DNA of 57,823 nucleotides from Bacteroidota bacterium. Its GTDB lineage: Bacteria > Bacteroidota > Ignavibacteria > Kapaibacteriales > HRBIN21. The notes below the pieces were generated by a model. It did no database searches. It was not told the origin of the DNA and saw nothing but the letters and a program-made list of their open reading frames with translations. The translations under genes were made by a program, and so were the position numbers. Shown in pieces: positions 54,490 to 57,823 of the stretch. The stretch is taken from the NCBI GenBank assembly GCA_030550395.1, contig JAUQPL010000012.1:1-57823 (forward strand), written 5' to 3'. Numbering within the stretch: the first letter of the stretch is position 1; every line of letters begins with the position of its first letter.

Positions 54490-55845
54490 TTACGGTTCTC
54501 CAGATCCTACGGCAAGACGGAGTTGGGCCAAAGCAGCGTAGTAGTCATAGCTCAGCGTAACGAGCGTGGTTGCCGCTTCTACCCGCTGGGCTTCTGCGGC
54601 AAGGTATTCCGTTTGCGTGGCTGTGCCGACCTCATACCGCTGGCGGAGGCTTTCAGCATAGTCTTCGGCAGCCTGGAGAGAGCGGAAGGCAGCCTCTAAT
54701 TGCCCTAGGAGAGCGTCCAGATTGAGCAGCGCTGTCTGCACTTCTAGCGTCACGGTTTGGCGCAGTTTTTCTAATTCTGCCTGCGCCTGTTGCAGCTGGA
54801 GCTCTGCTGCTTGGATCTGGGCATGAGTTCGGAAGTTTTCAAAGAGGGGAACGTTGAGTTGCAGACTGATGAAGGAGCGCCCCAGTTGGCTGAAGTCCCG
54901 GAGGGCAGAGTTTGCCCAACTCCAACCTCCGGTGGCAAGGAGGGTGGGGAAATAACCACTGCGGGCGGAAGTCAGAGCTGCCGAAATGGCCGTTACCCGC
55001 TGCTGCGCAGCGATGTAATCTTGACGCTGTGTCAAGGCTTGCTGCAGCAGGGCAGCGAAACTCCCCCACTGATGCCGCAGACGACGCGCTTCCTCCGGGG
55101 AGAGGGAGTCGGGAATTGTGGGATCGGCAAAGCGGGCTTGCTCTGTCGGGGAAACTCCAATGAACGAGCGGAGGCGAGCTGCCGCAAGTTCATACTGCTG
55201 TTGTGCTTGCAGGAGTGCAACCTCCCGCCGGGCAAGTTCTGCCTCCTGTGCCAATAGAGCAGAGCGGGGCTGACGCCCAACCTCTACGAAAGCCCGCACC
55301 CGTTCCAACTCTTGTTTGCCGACCTCATAGTGGCGCTGTCGCAAAAAGAGGAGTTTTTCTGCTTTCAAAACCTCGGTGTATTGCCGAATGACCTCGGTGG
55401 CAATCCGCTGGCGGGTATACGCTAATTGGGCTTCAGCACTTTTCACCGCTGCCTGAGCCCGCTGCAGATTCCCTTCGCGTCCGAATCCATCAAAGAGGAC
55501 ATAGCTGCCTATCAGGCTGAGGCTGTACGTATTAGGCTCCACCGAGGGGAGGCGGATGATCTGCCCCCCAACGTTGATGCTGCGTCCGCCCTCTACATTG
55601 AGCTGTCGGGAATACCCAGCCGAGAGTGATACAGAAGGCAGATATGACCCGAAGGCGGCGGTCAATTCAGCACTGGCGGCGGCTACCTGAGCCCGTGTCA
55701 GCAGCAGATCCGGGTGCGATGTAAGTGCCCTGCGGATGCATTCCGATAAACTCAGCTGCTGTCCCGGCGTCTGAGGGTGAAGGGAAATAGGCAGCCACAG
55801 GAGCAGGGCGATACGGTGACAAAACCCTTGCCTGCTAGGATTCAT
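54490..55845 (-). CDS. TolC-family outer-membrane efflux channel
   Basis: The 451-residue protein has a signal peptide and two repeated halves of the TolC alpha-barrel type, each with long heptad-like helices. LSLSECIRRALTSHPDLLLTRAQ opens the first. QQQYELAAARLRSFIG closes the first half, and the second ends in TLVTLSYDYYAALAQLRLAVG. It provides the outer-membrane exit for the HlyD-ABC pump. ATG 55845 overlaps the upstream gene stop by four bases. Confidence 0.94.
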   Translation of the reverse strand: MNPSRQGFCHRIALLLWLPISLHPQTPGQQLSLSECIRRALTSHPDLLLTRAQVAAASAELTAAFGSYLPSVSLSAGYSRQLNVEGGRSINVGGQIIRLPSVEPNTYSLSLIGSYVLFDGFGREGNLQRAQAAVKSAEAQLAYTRQRIATEVIRQYTEVLKAEKLLFLRQRHYEVGKQELERVRAFVEVGRQPRSALLAQEAELARREVALLQAQQQYELAAARLRSFIGVSPTEQARFADPTIPDSLSPEEARRLRHQWGSFAALLQQALTQRQDYIAAQQRVTAISAALTSARSGYFPTLLATGGWSWANSALRDFSQLGRSFISLQLNVPLFENFRTHAQIQAAELQLQQAQAELEKLRQTVTLEVQTALLNLDALLGQLEAAFRSLQAAEDYAESLRQRYEVGTATQTEYLAAEAQRVEAATTLVTLSYDYYAALAQLRLAVGSGEP

Positions 55846-56681
55846 GGCGCTTTCGGTTTTTGCGCTGGACGGCGTGCCTGGAGACGAAAGAAGACATTCC
55901 CGTAGTGAAGCCCTTCGTGTAGCCGTCCGTTAATCCAGAGCCCCAAGCGGATTTCCTCTGTGATATACGCCCACACGGGGATGCCCTCCTCCGAAAGCAA
56001 AAGGCGCCCGAAAGCGTTCACAATCCCGTGTACGCTGAGAGTGCTATCCCGGACGAACCATCCCTTCCCGGTGGTGACATGGTGGACATCGGCGCAGCGA
56101 TAACCCAAGGTATCTTTGCGGGGGAAGAGGCGCAGCAGCGAAGTTCGGGTAAAGCGTGGGGCGGGGGTTGCATTCTCCCAGAGCTCTAGGCTGTCCTGTA
56201 TGAGCCATGATTCATGGATGCGCACGCACCGAGGGCTTAAAGGCAGGAGGAATGGCAGCTGCAGTACTCCTCCAGGGCATACCGTGGGGGCTTGCTCGGA
56301 GCTTCCTCCCTTCAGGCGCTGTCCGAAACTGTCGGTTTGGAGCACAACGATGCGGTGCTGGCAGGGGGATTCCGAGCGAAAGCTAGTCAGGGTATCAGTC
56401 CGCTCCCGAGCAAGGAATGCTCCTGGGATGAACCGGAGCCAAAAGGTACCGTCAGCCCCGACCGAATCACATACAAGGAGCAAGGTCTCGTATCGCTCCC
56501 GCAGTAATGGTGCTTGGCTCTCAATGAGAATGCTGTCCTGCGCTTCAATGCGGTACTCCAGCGTATCCCCTGGGTAGAAGCGGTAGCGAAGGCACAGCGT
56601 ATCCGGTAGTAGGGGCAACTGGAGTGCGGCGGGGAACACCGTGCTGACCCCCGTCACGATAAGGGGCAATACAACGCTCAT
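55842..56681 (-). CDS. Secreted or membrane-anchored unknown protein, second of a paralogous pair
   Basis: The 279-residue protein has a hydrophobic N-terminus (VVLPLIVTGVSTVFPAALQ) and is otherwise beta-rich. Its layout parallels the upstream neighbour: an opening strand YRFYPGDTLEYRIEAQDS, a late TLGYRCADVHHVT, then GRLLLSEEGIPVWAYITEE, resembling TLQYRCARIRTE and GLVYIELNTGFPVVRMERED in the neighbour. So the two are probably distant paralogues. The family is not recognised with certainty; it resembles DUF6263-like envelope proteins. Both overlap their neighbours by four bases (ATGA), tying them to the efflux genes. Confidence 0.68.
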   Translation of the reverse strand: MSVVLPLIVTGVSTVFPAALQLPLLPDTLCLRYRFYPGDTLEYRIEAQDSILIESQAPLLRERYETLLLVCDSVGADGTFWLRFIPGAFLARERTDTLTSFRSESPCQHRIVVLQTDSFGQRLKGGSSEQAPTVCPGGVLQLPFLLPLSPRCVRIHESWLIQDSLELWENATPAPRFTRTSLLRLFPRKDTLGYRCADVHHVTTGKGWFVRDSTLSVHGIVNAFGRLLLSEEGIPVWAYITEEIRLGLWINGRLHEGLHYGNVFFRLQARRPAQKPKAP

Positions 56682-57553
56682 CGGCGCTGGAGCAGGATTT
56701 GGAAACTCTGCGACGTGGTGCCCAAAAGTTCTACTTGCCCCTGTAGAGCGAAGTTGAGCTCCATATCCTCGCGCTCCATCCTCACCACGGGAAAGCCCGT
56801 GTTCAGTTCTATGTAGACAAGCCCTTGAGAACGCCCCGAGCCTTCTAAGGAAAGGTTTCCAAACTCCATCTGCCCCCCTCCGCGCAAGGTAATGTTGCTC
56901 CTCTCCGTCCGGATACGGGCACAGCGGTATTGTAGCGTATCCACGATTGCTTCCAGTGTGTACGTTACCTGTGCGGAAGTGATGAGCTTCCGGTGCTTTT
57001 CAGTTACGGTATCTCGCTCTTCCTCCGTCCATTGGTGTCCAACCGGGATAGCTGTCTTCGGAAAGGAAAGTCGCCACAGGGAGAGGTGATGCTGCCGGGG
57101 GAGTATCTCTCCCAAAACGATGAAGGCCCGACCGGTATCGGTACGTTCCTGGTGCACGGAGTACAATTGCCCTGAGGGCGAGAGAGCGTACACGAAGACC
57201 CTGGTGATGGGCATTATCACGGTATCATTCGTGTAGCCGGCTTCAGGGACTCGGATCTGGAGGGACACCGAATCCACCCGTAGGTGAATCTTCAGCGTGT
57301 CAGCTGTTGGAGGGTGGGGTAGGAGGTGAAAGGTGGTCTTTAAGGAGACTTTCGCCGTCGTAGGAACCCCTTCACCGAATCCCATCAGGCTCTGCGTCTC
57401 TTCAGCGTTCATCTGTAGGTCGTACGTCCATCCCTCCTCCGGTGGGACGGTGTAGCGCAGGGTGACGGTAGAGCGGGGCTTCTGCTGAGCGCAGAGTGAG
57501 AGAGCAACTGCGCTTGCAAGCACTGTCAGAGACCACCTCCCCAGGGGCACCAT
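56678..57553 (-). CDS. Secreted unknown protein, first gene of the efflux operon
   Basis: From ATG 57553 (GGAG about 11 bases upstream) the 291-residue protein has a signal peptide (LTVLASAVALSLCAQQ). A beta-rich body follows: VTLRYTVPPEEGWTYDLQ, AIPVGHQWTEEERDTVTEK, LQYRCARIRTERS and a final GLVYIELNTGFPVVRMERED. The pattern of a beta-barrel-like lipocalin-type fold with a late glycine then GFPV is shared with the next gene. TATTTTGG, close to the promoter box, lies about 36 bases upstream. It may bind a hydrophobic ligand or sense the pump's cargo; that is inference. Confidence 0.68.
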   Translation of the reverse strand: MVPLGRWSLTVLASAVALSLCAQQKPRSTVTLRYTVPPEEGWTYDLQMNAEETQSLMGFGEGVPTTAKVSLKTTFHLLPHPPTADTLKIHLRVDSVSLQIRVPEAGYTNDTVIMPITRVFVYALSPSGQLYSVHQERTDTGRAFIVLGEILPRQHHLSLWRLSFPKTAIPVGHQWTEEERDTVTEKHRKLITSAQVTYTLEAIVDTLQYRCARIRTERSNITLRGGGQMEFGNLSLEGSGRSQGLVYIELNTGFPVVRMEREDMELNFALQGQVELLGTTSQSFQILLQRR

Positions 57554-57648
57554 AGGCCGAATCTCTCCATGTACAACAAAAGCTCCAGCCAAAATACGCA
57601 AAATTTGACGCTCTTGCGCAGCCCCTGGGTATGAGGGGAAGGGATGCG

Positions 57649-57682
57649 AAAAAAGCACGGGGCACACTGTCGTGCCCCGTGC
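57649..57682 (-). terminator. Rho-independent terminator for the rightmost T9SS gene
   Basis: The perfect 11-bp stem GCACGGGGCAC/GTGCCCCGTGC (57655-57665 with 57672-57682) has a six-base loop. On the minus strand it is followed by a run of six T (A at 57649-57654). It lies 18 bases beyond the stop of the partial gene at 57701. Confidence 0.9.
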
Positions 57683-57700
57683 CACACCATCGTTGTCAGC

Positions 57701-57823
57701 TTACTTGATAAGCTGCATCTGCCGGGTTGCCACCGTGCGCCCATCCAGCACCAAGGCATACTCATACGTCCCCGAGCCCAGCAGGCGCATCTCCAGCGTG
57801 ATTTGCCCATGCGCCCCGCGCTC
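57701..57823 (-). CDS. C-terminal end of a T9SS-sorted protein (partial)
   Basis: The last 40 codons are visible on the minus strand, ending in TAA at 57701-57703. The peptide includes ITLEMRLLGSGTYEYALVLDG and ends TRQMQLIK. It is the final strand pair of a type IX or Por secretion sorting domain; GTYEYALVLDG corresponds to the SGVYVYQL region of the other cargo here. The rest lies beyond the window. Confidence 0.65.
   Translation of the reverse strand, partial: ERGAHGQITLEMRLLGSGTYEYALVLDGRTVATRQMQLIK

Noticed and set aside
53308-54699. 463-codon plus-strand open frame opposite the HlyD gene
   Set aside because: Despite its length it mirrors the HlyD coding strand, has no ribosome site and crosses the HlyD-TolC gap. 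The HlyD reading has clear domains.
1-57823. CRISPR array, transposon or prophage
   Set aside because: I saw no regularly spaced direct repeats, transposase, integrase or phage structural gene; gene order and composition look uniformly chromosomal.

Overview
The window is a densely packed, GC-rich bacterial chromosome segment with about 50 protein genes, one tRNA and no recognisable phage, insertion sequence or CRISPR array. Several signs point to the Bacteroidota/Chlorobiota/Ignavibacteriota (FCB) group. Four or five secreted proteins end in a Por/type IX secretion (T9SS) sorting domain, and a bacillithiol gene (bshA) is present. The promoter-like box TAnnTTTG, known from Bacteroidota, sits a short distance upstream of at least eight transcription units. 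The GC content, the HYDIN/ASH-type surface protein and the IgGFc-binding-like domain would fit an Ignavibacteria/Kapabacteria-like lineage, but that placement is inference, not proof.

Layout. 1-4720: tail of one T9SS cargo gene, an Ig-domain T9SS protein, a secreted HExxH metalloprotease with a sorting tail, an orphan ABC ATPase and a lytic transglycosylase. 4723-8393: NAD metabolism (pncA-pncB, divergent to a redoxin and aspartate dehydrogenase). 8394-10259: a small membrane protein and an aldo/keto-reductase-like protein that has lost catalytic residues. 10385-17300: mutL (whose end runs antisense into tRNA-Leu), lepA, two tandem signal peptidase I genes and hemW. 17210-23943: a DUF255 thioredoxin-fold protein, DinB-like protein, esterase, YfhO-like membrane protein and an unknown. 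23945-30426: a leftward run usp - fbp - rhomboid - unknown - obg - outer-membrane protein. 30504-34908: a VWA-OmpA-SPOR fusion and a half-length ClpB facing lemA-htpX. 35041-39255: a 1404-residue T9SS surface protein with its own promoter and terminator. 39394-44842: DUF971, hutU, an ECF-like sigma factor, alr, scpA and scpB. 44839-51201: bshA, an Omp85-like protein, a PBP4-type carboxypeptidase, an acyltransferase and mnmA. 51249-57553: a leftward six-gene operon of two related secreted proteins, TolC, HlyD, ABC ATPase and ABC permease. The window ends in the tail of another T9SS cargo gene.

Much of the content concerns the cell envelope: secretion (two signal peptidases, T9SS cargo), outer-membrane assembly (two Omp85-like barrels), peptidoglycan (transglycosylase, carboxypeptidase, alr, SPOR/OmpA protein), membrane proteolysis (HtpX, rhomboid) and efflux. 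Genes are packed so tightly that seven convergent pairs either overlap or are separated by fewer than 50 bases. Clear hairpin terminators were seen only beside the T9SS cargo genes and after the sigma factor.

Most noteworthy are the ClpB that contains only half of the middle domain plus the second ATPase domain; the mutL stop codon that is formed by the anticodon loop of an antisense tRNA-Leu(UAA); the VWA-OmpA-SPOR fusion; the catalytically degenerate aldo/keto reductase homologue; and the efflux operon led by two distant paralogues of a secreted family. Nothing in the window is a self-evident new defence or mobile system.
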